From: Agrypnia vestita
Taxonomy: Eukaryota; Arthropoda; Insecta; Trichoptera; Phryganeidae
Assembly: GCA_016648135.1 (NCBI GenBank)
Contig: JADDOH010010116.1
Coordinates: 1 to 64,000, forward strand
Length of the DNA: 64,000 nucleotides
Direction of reading: 5' to 3'
The number at the start of each line of letters is the position of its first letter. Positions within the stretch are counted from its first letter, which is position 1. Positions 20,963-32,092 of the stretch are shown here, piece by piece. The position numbers and the translations under genes are program-made. The notes beneath the pieces were generated by a model that was not told the DNA's origin, did no database searches, and worked only from the letters and a program-made list of their open reading frames with translations.

Positions 20963-21299
20963 TTATGAACTTCTATGTCCATGTATGTCTACAAAATTAG
21001 AATAAAATAAAATAACAAATTTACGAATTTCAACACGTCAAATTTTTAACATTTCTTTTATTCTATAACTTTTGTATACTCCTCACTCAGACGCCAGAAC
21101 GAGAGAAGGCTTCGTCGATCCACCCTATTAGGTGTTGGCAGTACAAAGAGTTTTCCCACAACCTTAAACCGAGAGGGATCCAACACTTGACTTTTGATTA
21201 TTATATTCAGAGATGCCCCCAGCTACCCTTCGACTCGGAGAAGAAATATCGTTTAATTCTGAAGTGCAGACATCTTGATCCAATATATTAAATACAATA
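20963..21299. other. No supported feature
   Basis: 21085-21240 is G+C-richer (TCGTCGATCCACCCTATTAG) but shows no frame or repeat partner. Confidence 0.3.
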
Positions 21300-21301
21300 T
21301 A

Positions 21302-21839
21302 CAGGGTTATTTGGAAAACATTAATAAACTCGCAGGGCTATATTCCTGCCTTGATTACGAGTCGAAAATGTTCAAGCTGTTATGACCTAATATCAATAGT
21401 TAAGGAGATATGCGACATCAAAGTTTGCATTTTTTTGTCAATATTTCTGACTTATTTTTTGTAAAACGTTGGACTACCATTACAGTAACTCATAACTATT
21501 ACGAAAAATTCATTCGTTTCAATACAAATTAAATAAAATGATAAAAACCCTGAAAAAAATCCAATTGAAATGTTTTCCAATTGGAATTTGAAGGTTTTTA
21601 TTTTTTTATTTGACTTGTATTAAAGGGAATGAATTTTTAATATTCGATATAATGATAGTAATGATAGTCCAACGTTTTACAAAAAATAAGTCAAAAATAT
21701 TGAAAAAAAAATGCAAACTTTGATGTCGCATATCTCATTAACTATTGATATTAGGTCATAATAGCTTGAACATTTTCAACTCATAATCAAGGCAGGAAAA
21801 TAGCCCTGCGAGGTTATTAATGTTTTTCAAATAACCCTG
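21302..21839. mobile_element. Fold-back MITE with CAGGGTTATTTG ends, copy 1
   Basis: The two halves are imperfect reverse complements (for example AATATCAATAGTTAAGGAGA at about 21391 and its partner near 21745). The left flank is TA; the right flank is CA, one substitution from TA. A second copy at 61196-61706 has TA on both sides. It is non-coding and probably mobilised by a Tc1/mariner-type transposase. Confidence 0.85.
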
Positions 21840-22177
21840 CATAAATAGGCGCAATATGCGTAGTGTTTTCAAATGATATCGAACCGTTTTTTTCCCGCCC
21901 AAACAATTGAAGCACCGAAGGTGTCCATTGGTGACGTGTAGAGGATATTCATGAGCATGAATTTTCACCCTATTTTTCGCATAGTTTTTAAAAATATATA
22001 CATTTTAGTGTATGAAATCAAAAAATATCATTTTTAGTTAACCCTAGAAGGCTACTGTTAGTCGTTTCGACTAACACGGAGAAAATTTGTTGATTTCTCT
22101 TTTGAACTATTAATGATTCGAAACATGTAGGTGTAATTAATCAAATAATATAAGTAGATTTATACAAATAGTAAAAA
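21840..22177. other. No supported feature
   Basis: The 70-codon minus frame 21756-21968 overlaps the MITE and is not a gene. Confidence 0.35.
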
Positions 22178-22240
22178 CTTCTGTGTATAGTTTTTCTGGG
22201 ATATACACGGCAGAATATCCCAGAAAACTATACACAGAAG
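22178..22240. repeat. Short hairpin element, copy 1
   Basis: Arms CTTCTGTGTATAGTTTTTCT and its complement enclose TGGGATATACACGGCAGAA-type sequence. A longer relative with the same arms is at 36605-36708. Confidence 0.8.
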
Positions 22241-22663
22241 ATTGTGAAAACCTAAGGACATTTTTAAATAGTACAATTGAAGAAAAAGTAATACGTTTGT
22301 ATTGTTTGTTTTTAAAAAATGAAAAACTCCAATACGTCACAGATTGCGTATCAATAAGTTAACCGTATCCAGTGTACATCTAGTTGGAGCCATCGGTGAC
22401 AGAATTACCTAATTTCCAATCTAAAATAAACAAACAATACTCTGATGGATTCGCTGCCGTTGGGTCCAAATAAAACACTTGAAAACAATTAAAACTTTCA
22501 TTGGTAAACGAAGTCAGCAACTACAAACTTTAGCTGGATTACAATCACACTAATTTGCAGTAATTAATATTGCTAGAAAGTTCCACTCTCTCTGGTAATA
22601 CAATGGCACGGATCAATAGCCTACCACAACAGTCACAACAAGACTGACTCGAATCACGCAGCT

Positions 22664-22850
22664 ACTATATAATTTATAAGAACCCAACTTCTCGAAGCTT
22701 CTGGTATGTATTCGCGTATTCGACCGGTTTCCAGATCTTTCAGACTATTCGGAAAACTTTCGGTTAGTTTTCCTCATTTTCTGAATCTCATCATAATATT
22801 ACTTGTTCACAAAGATAACGAGATGTATAGTAAACTAAAAGAATTACGCG
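22664..22850 (-). promoter_or_regulatory. Heat-shock-like promoter module, copy 1
   Basis: TTCTCGAAGCTTC at 22689-22701 has three perfect alternating heat-shock units. On the minus strand a TATAAATTATATAG box begins about 10 bases downstream. Copies at 31300 and 46860 have the same order and strand. TACTATACATCTCGTTA in the upstream part (near 22820, complement) is shared with 46984-47000. No coding sequence follows that I can recognise; 22480-22660 on the minus strand looks like untranslated leader or LTR. Confidence 0.5.
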
Positions 22851-23439
22851 TAAGTCAACTATTTTAAAACACTACACTTTTTACAATCAAATTCCCCATA
22901 AATACAAGGTGCGCCGCAATGCGCCAGTCAGTCTGATTGACGTTTAAGCAGACCCATATAATTAACGAAGCGATAAACCAGGATGGTCAGACGTGGATAA
23001 CTGAGCGAATTATCGGGCGAGTATTTACCGACAAACGTGCGAAATATAACGGAATTTGTGTTAGCAAGCGATAAAAATAGCGTAAATTAGTACGAATACA
23101 AAAAACTATGTTGAGAGGTTAGTGCAGTCCCACACGTTCCATATAAGTTAACATATATTAAATTATATAGCGATATATAAAATATAAGAGTATATGGATA
23201 TATAAACTGATAACATGCAGTTACATAATAGGTAAAATATATAAAGAAACAAGGGATATAGCAAGAATTATTCAAATAAATAGGGCTGACAAAATACGAA
23301 AGATATGGTGCGAAGCGAAAAAGTATGTTTTAATGTAATTCTTAAGATAAAAAACTAAGCATTGCTATATAAAAAGGATGTATAAAAAAATAGAGATACG
23401 GTGCAAAGCGAAAAAATTAAGTATATATCATATAATAGC
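22851..23439. other. No supported feature
   Basis: Two similar strings, TATGGTGCGAAGCGAAAAAG near 23305 and a relative near 23398, form a roughly 95-base spaced repeat. No gene seen. Confidence 0.35.
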
Positions 23440-23700
23440 GGCTTTAGCGAGCTGTGGCATGTCGACTATGAGAGGCCAGTATCTTTCTCCAATATGCATC
23501 AATGCTGGATGCTGTATATCCTTTCCCTCATCCCTGCCACCCTGGATCTTATGAGGGCTGCGAAGTTGGGAACTCGCCCTCGGTGAATATACCAGAAGCG
23601 CTGCAATATCTGGGAAAGCCAAACATCATACGGGAGGGGTTAGGGAAGAGGAGGGGAGGAGTTTATGCACTAAAGAGTAAAGTGTGTGAATTATAACAAT
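23440..23700 (+). other. G+C-richer block with overlapping short frames
   Basis: Frames at 23401-23586 and 23502-23696 (61 and 64 codons) and one on the minus strand overlap here. The sequence stands out in composition and reads YLGKPNIIREGLGKRRGGVY in one frame. I do not recognise it. It could be part of an LTR element or an exon. Confidence 0.25.
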
Positions 23701-23712
23701 TCAACAACAATA

Positions 23713-24125
23713 CAATTTTATTTATTTATTTTATTGTTTATTTACATTTGTTAAAATAAGTTACTAATAACTGCTACACTAGGTAAAAAAAACCTCTTCT
23801 GTGGCAGTTATTTTCATATGATATTTATGTAATATTATCAAAATCATAGGAATACATAAATATAAAAGAAAAGAAAATATACATACAAAATTAAGATAAG
23901 AGTTTATAAATTTACAAAAATAAATATTATATTAAAGTATACTTTAAATTATATAAATCAGTTTTTGCCAATTCAAAGGTTAAGGGCGGATCACTTCTTC
24001 AGCATACCTTCTACCTGATATTTCTATAAACTTAGTAATATGATGTTTAAAAGGTTTGTGTTGAGTTATTTCTTTAGTTTCATTGGGTAACTTGTTCAAA
24101 ACAAGCGGGGCAGTGAAATTTAATT
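23713..24125 (-). pseudogene. LINE 3' end with short ORF terminus (minus strand)
   Basis: On the minus strand 23990-24115 reads PLVLNKLPNETKEITQHKPF then KHHITKFIEISGRRYAEEVI, which resembles the last 40 residues of R1/CR1-type ORF2 proteins (a PxxxNKLPxExK stretch). The 3' UTR runs to a TTTATTTATTTTATTG tail complement near 23717. It is heavily 5'-truncated. Confidence 0.55.
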
Positions 24126-24135
24126 ATCTTTGCCT

Positions 24136-24626
24136 AAAAGCGGAGCTATGGATTCTCTCTCTCTATCTGATATAAATTTGCATATTAAACCCCGTATAAG
24201 AAACCCGGAGTTCTTCAGAATAAGTCAGCACACTAATAATGTCGGTTACTTTTCTCCCATCACAAGGTTGTGTCGCACATATAACTTGTATTGTGCTGAC
24301 CCTAACATTGATGCTGATATTCTTGCAGACACCTTATCTTCGTTCAAAAACTCACTCATACAAAACATCCATTTTCTAAACGATGACATGAACCTATAGA
24401 TCCATTAAATCAATCATTCATTAAATACTAATCGCACTACACTCAAACACAAAATATATAATAAACATAAATGTACATGTAAAATATAATTAATTGCAAA
24501 ATATGTTACTAGAGCGTGCTGAAGACACTTGTAATTGGGATAATGGGCATAGTCTTCACTATAATGTTTATTATCAGAGTATCATTTACCTATTATCCTG
24601 TTAGTGTCTCTTATAAATAAAAATAA
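24136..24626 (+). pseudogene. LINE family A, copy 2
   Basis: The frame 24130-24399 gives SLSDINLHIKPRIRNPEFFR and LADTLSSFKNSLIQNIHF, then a stop and a 3' UTR ending ATAAATAAAAATAAAAAATA. Compared with the copy at 37560 it is truncated just before the conserved SGASDS stretch. It is nearly the reverse complement of 6143-6637. Confidence 0.8.
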
Positions 24627-24779
24627 AAAATAAAAGACGTTTTCCTTTTAGGTACTTTGTAACAATTGATCTGATATAATTTGTGTCCGGCACTTTCGTG
24701 TAATTAAATAAAAGTTTAAATTGTTTTTAGTGTTATCGAACATGTTAATAATTTATGTCTATTTCAATATATTTATGTC

Positions 24780-25100
24780 TATTTTAATGAATAGCCCGTG
24801 ACCGCATTGTCGGGGTAATTGTATGTGTATCGGCAATGTTTACGTCGCGTCGCCGCCCGCCAATCATCCCCCGGGACCGCCACGCGACCCTGATTGATCG
24901 CGCCCCTAATTTAGCGCACTTAAGGGTGAAGTTGTTAAATCACCCGATTCGTCAATCGTTACTCCACTTGGAATTGTTTCCATGAAAATTCAATCGGGAG
25001 TAATAGCGCCGCCTCAGGCGAAACTGATTCGTGCATTAGCCTCAAATCGGTTTATTAATTAACACTATAATTGACGAGCTGTTCTGCTTGAACGCGTCGA
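24780..25100. other. G+C-rich island, candidate conserved non-coding sequence
   Basis: In an otherwise A+T-rich window this stretch is G+C-rich (GTCGCCGCCCGCCAATCATC, GGACCGCCACGCGACCCTG) with no long frame and no repeat partner. ATTGATCGCG and CGATTCGTCAATCG are partly palindromic. It may be single-copy regulatory DNA of a neighbouring host gene outside the window. Confidence 0.3.
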
Positions 25101-25351
25101 TAATTATGTCTACGAAGGATAGTGATAGTACACCTATGGTACGCCTGCCAAAGGTAACAAGTTATACAATTTAAAATAAAATTTCTACCAGTGAACACTA
25201 AGGTTCTTCGCAGTAGCTAAAAAGGCTTTAAAAGTACATTGAATAGCACGATATTGATTTTTTTAAATACTAACATCTAGCGTTATTTTTTAGCAACACG
25301 TTATGATAATAAATTTCATATTCAATCAACTTGAAGCCTCCGTTTGTTGGT

Positions 25352-25645
25352 GTTTATATTTATTTATTTATTTATTCAATGCCATTATGGGTTTTTACAA
25401 AATATAAAATAAAAAATATCGCGTAAGATTGATATACAGTTAAAAAGATTCAAATACATATAATAGATTTGTGTAAATTAAAAAGAGAAGTTTAAACAGG
25501 AAGAAGAAAAAGAAAAATTTATTTATCCATTACCATTTAGTCGAGACGTTATACTATACTATCAGCAAAAATGTCGACCACCTCCGCATGTTTATTCCCT
25601 AATGAGTGTATTATATTGTTGTATTTAAATATAATTTATCTACTT
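25352..25645 (-). pseudogene. LINE 3' end with ORF2 terminus (minus strand)
   Basis: Complement of AAATAAATAAATAAATATAA tail at 25356-25373. On the minus strand around 25560-25630 it reads NNIIHSLGNKHAEVVDIFAD, the counterpart of RMHKLGNELPTYVDILN in the LINE at 9733. About 30 codons of ORF2 are left. Confidence 0.6.
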
Positions 25646-25794
25646 TAAACGTGTTTTACAAAATCGAATATAATGTAAATTTTATATTTAGTTTTACTTC
25701 ACATTTACCTTCTAGTTTTTTCGCAAATATCGTTATTTAATATGTGATAAAATAATAAATATATATAATACATCATTAACATAACAAGTAATTT

Positions 25795-28385
25795 TTAATT
25801 TTAATTTTAATTTCATTTATTGGTTTTCTTACAGCCATATAATTAATCCATCTTAAAAAAAACAATAATTAATGTTCAGAGTCTTGGGCCAATAACAAGA
25901 AAACATATATATATACAATAATATTATAACGGGATCGATAAAAAATAAGAAAAAACATGTCAAATAGTGAGTTTGTGTGAGTGTGTGTATTTGTGTGTTT
26001 TTATGTGTCCGTGTGTGTATGCGTTTTTATGTGTTCGTGTTTGTGTTCACATGTGTGGGAAGAAAAAAGTCATCGCGCGAGCTTATACGTAAGGGATTTT
26101 GTAAACTGCTCATAACTTAAATTTAAAATATCGAGATCTGCAAAGGCAGTGTCATAGGTATCTAGAACTATGTTAATAATACAGTTTTTTCCTTAGTTTG
26201 TTCTCCAATGATTTAAGAGTAAAAGGCGTGGTGCTCTTGTTCGTTTCTGCGGGACATTAAAGTGTATCGAATTTAAAATTTCAGGAGAATCTATGCGATT
26301 ATTGAGTATTTTGTAAAGGTATTTCATATCGCTTATCGTTCGCCTGTCTTTAGTAGTTATCTTGTGGTACTTATATACGTCGTCATATTTATCGAAATGG
26401 ACGTGATTTTTGAAATTCAGCGCTTTTGTAAACGTCTGCTGAATGCGTTCAAGACGCTTTTTATGTATTTCGTTATACGGAGACCAAATTGGTGATGTAA
26501 ACTCCAAAATACTAAGTACATAAAAAGAGAATATACATTTCAAAGACTGAGTGCTATTGAAAGGTTTAGTCATTCGAAGTACAAATCCGAGCATTCTATA
26601 CGCCTTATCGATTATGGCGTTAATGTGTTTCATGTATGTCAATTTTGAGTCCAATAGTACGCCGAGATCACGGATTACTTTGACAGAGGAGACAAGTACA
26701 TTGTTAATGTTATAATTAAATCCTATTGGGTTTGTATTTCTGGTGACATTTTTTATGACATTTTTTGGGATTTAGAGCCAAGGAGTTAAGCGTACAGTAG
26801 TGTGTCAGCCTGTCTAGGTCATCTTGTAATAATTTACAGTCATTTTCGTTTGCAATGCGTCTATAAAGTTTCATGTCATCAGCGTAGAGGCTGCATTTGG
26901 AGTTAAGAAAGCAGGTGCCAATACCATGTATATATATATTAAAGAATAGTGGCCCCAAGTGACTCCCTTGTGGAACACCAGAAGGAATGAACGAGAAGCA
27001 CGACTTGTAATGGGAGGGATGTCCGCCATTTATCCCGCGTGGCGGCGCTGGTGTAGTTGGGGGTCAACTCTTTTTGACAGCTCGTGCGTTTTATACAGAC
27101 ATATTAAGTTTTGCTTTGTTTTTGTGGATTTAGAGATAATTATTTTTGAAAAATGGCTGTTAAAATAATGTTTATTTGCATTTCTCATCCTCCCTGATTG
27201 AAGGGTTGCCGGAAGAAACATGCGTAAACAGTGGTCATTAACTTTGAGAAAAATGATTATTTAGTTAGGTAGGTACTTCGTAACCGTTTTTAATGTTTTC
27301 AAATGAAATAGCTATGTTTTTTTGAATATGTCATTATATTTAATAAGATATTTAAAGTTGTAATTGTAATTTTAAACCTAAAAAATATAAAATAAAGGAA
27401 ACATTTCAAAAAAGTCGCTTTTTAAGGGAGCCATATTTAAAAAAATGTTTTGCTCGTTATGAGAGGTTCCACTGTATAAATATAATATAATAAAGTATAT
27501 TGTAGATATAGAAAAATAAAAGTTAAGTTATTTATACAATTATTTTATTAATTTTTACCATTATCCATGTTAGAACGAAAATAACAGCATAAAATACACG
27601 AAAATTATTCTACTTCCCAAACGGACTAAACTACTCGATAAATGACTAAGAATTCTATGTTTTGGACAACCCAATAATCCTTTCTATGTGCATTCTACTT
27701 GATCAAATTTTCATTGAGCATCGAGGCTGCATCTTTAGGAGCTAGTATATCTTCTGAAATCTGAATCATATTACGCCTTAATTTGAAAATGGTCAGTAAA
27801 AATTCATTGTCAGGAGTTCAGGAGTCAAGATACGGACGCTCATTGTATATTGTGATGGATAATACATGAGATGATTTACTGTAGGCCCTAAGACATTAAA
27901 TACAAACCAGAAGTGCTTGTAGCTATCAAATCCTGTGTAAAATACAAACTACTGTTCGCAATTTGACAGCTGCATGACCGCCAACTACACCAGCGCCATC
28001 TACTTCGAGCTTTCCAGATTACCTCCCATTCTTTACCACTACTGCCTGGCTATGGTTTTGTAGGTAGGAACACACCCATGTCAGCAGGTCTCCGTGTATA
28101 CCAACAGATGTTAGCTTGAAAATAAGGGTTTTATGATTTACGCGTCGAATGCTTTGGAGTAGTCCGCATATAAAACATATGTTTGCTGTCGTAAACCCAT
28201 ATTAACTGAGATGTCTTGTATGAAGAGTGTCAAGTTCGTAAGTACTGATCTTTTTCGCATAAAACCGTGTTGCTCAATAGGGATTTTATCTGAGATTGCC
28301 GGCTACAATTGATCAAAAACAATTCATTCAAACATTTTTCCAAGTGTGGAGAGTATGGAAATGGGCCTGTAATTTTACATCTTCG
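25795..28385 (-). pseudogene. LINE family D, broken reverse transcriptase ORF2
   Basis: Read on the minus strand from 28385: NYRPISILSTLGKMFE, QHGFMRKRSVLTNLTLFIQD, then YADYSKAFDA (motif A, with catalytic aspartate), SGVPQGSHLGPLFFNIYIHG (motif B region), SLYADDMKLYRR (motif C, YADD at about 26875-26886), then KLTYMKHINAIIDKAYRMLG and RLERIQQTFTKALNFK towards the C-terminus at 26193. Stops and a frameshift near 26700 interrupt it, and a 1-kb insertion at 27009-28030 splits motif A from motif B. The 3' end lies near an AATTTT repeat at 25794-25816. It is the most complete LINE reverse transcriptase in the window. The endonuclease domain is missing. Confidence 0.82.
27009..28030. mobile_element. 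1-kb TIR element inserted in the LINE reverse transcriptase
   Basis: The ends AATGGGAGG and CCTCCCATT are inverted, and GGCGCTGGTGTAGTTGG (left, about 27046) pairs with CCAACTACACCAGCGCC (right, about 27980). The insertion separates reverse-transcriptase motifs A and B of the host LINE, and the reading frame resumes after its removal. No transposase domain is visible in 27100-27950. The target duplication is unclear, so the superfamily is open. Confidence 0.75.
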
Positions 28386-28397
28386 TTTTAAGGTAAA

Positions 28398-28515
28398 TTA
28401 TAAAATTCTCACAGAGACGAAGCTATTTATGCCTTTTACATGATCGTCCAGGGCTTGCAACCTGTGTGAGCTGGCTTAAGTGATCACTCTACACAATGCA
28501 ACGTTCAAATAATAA
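28398..28515 (-). repeat. Decayed repeat E core, abutting LINE D
   Basis: CTCACAGAGACGAAGCTAT, GGCTTAAGTGATCACTCTA and ACAATGCAACGTTC occur in order. It lies immediately 5' of the surviving LINE D coding sequence and probably interrupted it. Confidence 0.6.
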
Positions 28516-29274
28516 TCCCGCGGTGGACAAATACAGTAATAATAATATAGTAATAATAATTCTCAGAACATATACAGTGTGCAACAGAGCTAGTCCGTAA
28601 TACTTTACAAGGTAAATTCCTGCCTTGCAAAAAATATTCGAATTCATCATTGCCGAAATACTGAACAATGAGTTCTGTAATTTAGTTTGATTTTCAGGCA
28701 ACCCCTCAAAGTCTGGAAAAGTTTTTTAATATATTTTGCGACCCCCAACCCCAAAGTTATATTAAACATCTCGGAAAATTGTATTTGATGCCTGGTAGTG
28801 CTGGGGCCTAAGGCTATTGAAGTTGTGCAATTTAGTACTTTGTCTACCACTGTTGGCCAGCGCTGAGGCAACCCTTTAAACTGTCGTATCACCATTTTCG
28901 TGTCACCAGAAATTTCAGGTAATTTTGATTAAAGTTTATATTAACTTCCAGAAACTTCTTTGGGCACGTGTGTGGGTGAATTCAAACGGCCAGAGGTCAG
29001 CGTCACACGGCTTCGCGTTATTTTTCTAACTTGCCATCACGCCGTAGCTCTTCTCTGTCTGACACACATCTCTCGCTTCACCCACATTCATACGTCATAT
29101 TCGCATGCTCGATGTCCAAAACACCGAAGCGACCTTTTTTAATTATGTTTACTTTTCTATGATCAGCTTTAAATTCTTTCATGATTTATTTATTCTTTAC
29201 AAAATCATAAATGAATTTGCCATTCATACATATACAACACTACACTAGTATGTTCACAACACTATACACCACAA
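28516..29274. other. No supported gene
   Basis: Minus frames of 70 and 82 codons (28489-28895) and a plus frame at 28960-29142 have no domain. 28960-29130 is G+C-richer and could be an older exon or element piece. Confidence 0.3.
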
Positions 29275-29490
29275 TAAATATTTATCATATGTGTTTTAAT
29301 CTTGTCAAAGACTAATTTGCCAACAGAACGATCAGAAATCTACGAGGGAAAGGGAGTTAGAGGGGGCGAGCTTAAAGCGGGTGTTACCAAATCTTTTGTG
29401 AAAGTTAAATTGAACCTGTAATCTAGTAGTGGGTTTATACTAATTTAACTAACATTCTATTAGAATGTCTAACAACAAAGTTAATGATTT
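29275..29490 (+). repeat. Terminal block related to 13205-13450, ends in ATGTCTAAC motif
   Basis: 29275-29420 is the reverse complement of 13280-13450 (shared AGATTTGGTAACA or complement, CTTGTCA and CCTCGTAGAT). It runs into ATGTCTAACAACAAAGTTAA at 29466 and is cut by a SINE at 29509. Confidence 0.6.
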
Positions 29491-29508
29491 GAATATTAAA
29501 AATATTAT

Positions 29509-29690
29509 GAGTAGCTTGTTGGTCTTGTGGTTAGAGCTCTCGCCTCGTGATCCGAAGGTCGCGGGTTCGAACCTCACTCCAGACCAGCAAGTTAGTACTA
29601 TTTTCATATCACAAGCCTATAGCTTAGTTTTAAAATAGTCAGAATATTGATGTGACACTCTTTTTTCCGTGTTCGCATCTCTATTTAAAA
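29509..29690 (+). mobile_element. tRNA-derived SINE, copy 3
   Basis: The best preserved copy: GGTCTTGTGGTTAGAGCTCT with an A-box, and GGTCGCGGGTTCGAACCTCA with a canonical B-box. It ends GTTCGCATCTCTATTTAAAA. It inserted just after the ATGTCTAAC block. Confidence 0.87.
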
Positions 29691-30180
29691 TTTGTTAATC
29701 CTTTACGGAAACACTTCCTGAACTCAAAAATAGACAGGATGTATTTATTTATGCCAGTGTAATTATTTAATTATTTTATATTTTTATCTTCAGTGTTACA
29801 TTAGAGTGCTACCGTACTCATCTCAATAAATACTTCTTAGAGAAATAAGGCAGTCCATTTTAGTTTCTAACTCTGTTGCTACATAATTTCATAAATTGTA
29901 GTTAATTCACAATTGTTAACTTTTTCATACTATTGAATATATATTACTTCTTCTTAATACTTTTGTTATTGTATATTTACTCTGTAATTATTATGATTTT
30001 TTAATCTCTGTTAATTTATACTTACTTTTGACATTATTATGTTATTTTATATTAACTCCAAATTTTACATATTTTATCTTTATTATCTTCTACTTACTCT
30101 CTCATTTTATATTATAAGATAATTAGTGCAACATGAAATTACTGTAATAGGTTTTGTAATCGTTGAAATAAATAAATAAA
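29691..30180 (+). repeat. LINE-like 3' UTR with AAAT tail
   Basis: AT-rich sequence ending AAATAAATAAATAAATTG. A short frame at its start (NPLRKHFLNSKIDRMYLFM) could be the end of an ORF2 protein. The family is not resolved. Confidence 0.45.
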
Positions 30181-30452
30181 TTGATATTTTTATTAAAGAC
30201 TTAGCATTTTTAGATGCTGATCTAATTTACGTGTCATGTTAAGTGAGGGGAATGTGACTGTAAGGGATTTATAAACACTTCATCATTAAGGACTCCAGAC
30301 GCGAGGCAGAAATTGCATCATGTGTTTCCAAGTCTACATAAACTCTGATGCAATATCACTTTTCAACAACTAACAGTTGTGCAATAATGGCATATAAATC
30401 CTTAAAAATCAAGATAGGCACATGAATATTTTGTATACACACATACATGTAT

Positions 30453-30835
30453 TGTAGTGCCAGACATCCACGCGCTCCGTGCGCCATCACCGATTGCTCT
30501 TGAAAAAGATCTGTTTATATTGTCAAGGAGTCTCAGCGGTACGAGAAAAAAATTTATTGAACACAAAAAGTCACATAACACGAACTTAACTGGAGCAGTA
30601 TAATATAATTCGGACTAAAGTTGCACTAATCACACGTATACTAGACTTGTAGAATATTCGCATGTCTGTGATCGCAATCAGTCACTAGAGCTTGCCTAAC
30701 GTAAATTGGCGTGCGACGACATTGAAACTAAAACCCGCCCCGCCCGCACCCGGCGGTAACCCCTCGCCCTGTCATTCAGTTTAATCTCGTATTTGCGCGT
30801 GAGCTGTGACATCTTGATTTCCAATATACACTGAA
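30453..30835 (-). repeat. Candidate solo LTR remnant
   Basis: On the minus strand it runs from about TGTCACAGCTCACGCGC, through a G+C-rich middle, a TTCAATAAATT polyadenylation signal near 30555-30565, to GATGTCTGGCACTACA at 30453. TG...CA ends and the signal position suit an LTR. No target duplication or second LTR was found. Confidence 0.35.
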
Positions 30836-30932
30836 TTATGTCCAAAACAGTCTTGCAACACCTTGCAGGTGGTGCAGAAAAATAATTGCCAATTTAGTTT
30901 TAAAGTTTTGCGAAGCTGAAAAAGCAAATAAT

Positions 30933-31127
30933 CGACCAATATTACCGTTTGACAAGACTCCAGATAGAGCGGCCGCCATTACTGGTTTGTTTCTTTAGTG
31001 TTGCCCGACCAAATTTCTATTAAAGGCTCCGACTCTGGTTACCGGACACTCTGTATATTATGTATTGTGCAATAAACTTACACCCTGGCAACTTCTGTTT
31101 CGCGACAGGGATGCCCTCCCTCGCACG
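30933..31127 (+). repeat. Dispersed repeat shared with 364-563
   Basis: See 364-590. This copy has no repeat E at its left side, so it shows the pre-insertion sequence. Confidence 0.5.
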
Positions 31128-31295
31128 CCAATTTATACTGGTGGCACTCTATCGAATGCACGGTAGGTACTCTCGTAAATTATTTTCGCTAGTCGCTTAC
31201 AATCCGCACCATAACGCCGCTCTCAGTAGTATCCGTTTCTGTGTGAAAACCGAACATTCACAATAAAACTTTGTGTTCCGTACAATGCGGGTCGC

Positions 31296-31330
31296 GTACT
31301 TATAAAGACCCAATGTTCTCGAATTTTCCA
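31296..31330 (-). promoter_or_regulatory. Heat-shock-like promoter module, copy 2
   Basis: TTCTCGAATTTTC at 31316-31328 holds three perfect alternating units. A TATAAG box lies 9 bases downstream on the minus strand (31300-31307). Sequence around it parallels copy 1: a GGGT string and a TTATAA box follow the heat-shock units in both. Confidence 0.45.
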
Positions 31331-31689
31331 GCATAGTTTAGTAATTTATAAATTTTACTTGAATGTTCGGAAGACGTTTATACTCTCATGACAATACATA
31401 TTTGATGTCAAAGCGACATGGATACCAAAATGATTTCTATTGTTGTTATCTAAAGTTTTTGATGGATATTATACAGAATAAGTATTAATGTTATTTTGAA
31501 AGCTGGTAGCAATCAGTTTTTTCATAAAGTTCTACTAATTTCTTCATTTAAAGAGTTCAAATATCAAATTAACCCAAATATTTTTGTCAAACAAATATTG
31601 CTTCAAATTTCCAAATACATTTCCAATAAAAGCTTCAATATCATACGAGTTAAATGTAAAAACCACTATGTCTCCAAATAAATTTGCAT

Positions 31690-31935
31690 AATTTTTGGCC
31701 ATATTGCAAGAAAGTGGAGTGAATGTTCGGAGAACGCTTTTGTCGTGGGAGAGGAAACATCCCCCACGGGCTGAACTGGATGGAGATCAAGTTGGAGGCT
31801 TTCACCCAAGAAACGCCCCGAGGACATTACAACCCTCACATTCTTGAGATATGCCACCAAGGGACAGAATATGAAAGAGAATATTTTAATAAAAGCCTGT
31901 TGTGCATTCTCAAACCGTTTACATAAAAAAAAATG
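31690..31935. other. G+C-richer block, unassigned frames on both strands
   Basis: A 67-codon plus frame (31723-31926) and a 92-codon minus frame (31666-31944) overlap completely. Neither contains a motif I know; the minus frame includes VVMSSGRFLGESLQLDLHPV. Composition suggests it was coding at some time, perhaps an element or processed pseudogene. Confidence 0.25.
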
Positions 31936-32092
31936 GATCTTCACCCATTATGTTTAACGCATACCGAATAATAAAGCGTGAAAAATATCAAATAATTAAA
32001 AACAATCAATGATATCATTGAAAGATTTGGTAGATACTTCGTGGTGCAACATTATAATTTAAAACTAATTAAGAATATGTAAATAAAAAATT

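Noticed and set aside
30453..30835. Confirmed solo LTR
   Set aside because: TG...CA ends and a polyadenylation signal are there, but no target duplication or partner copy could be shown, so it is kept only as a low-confidence candidate.
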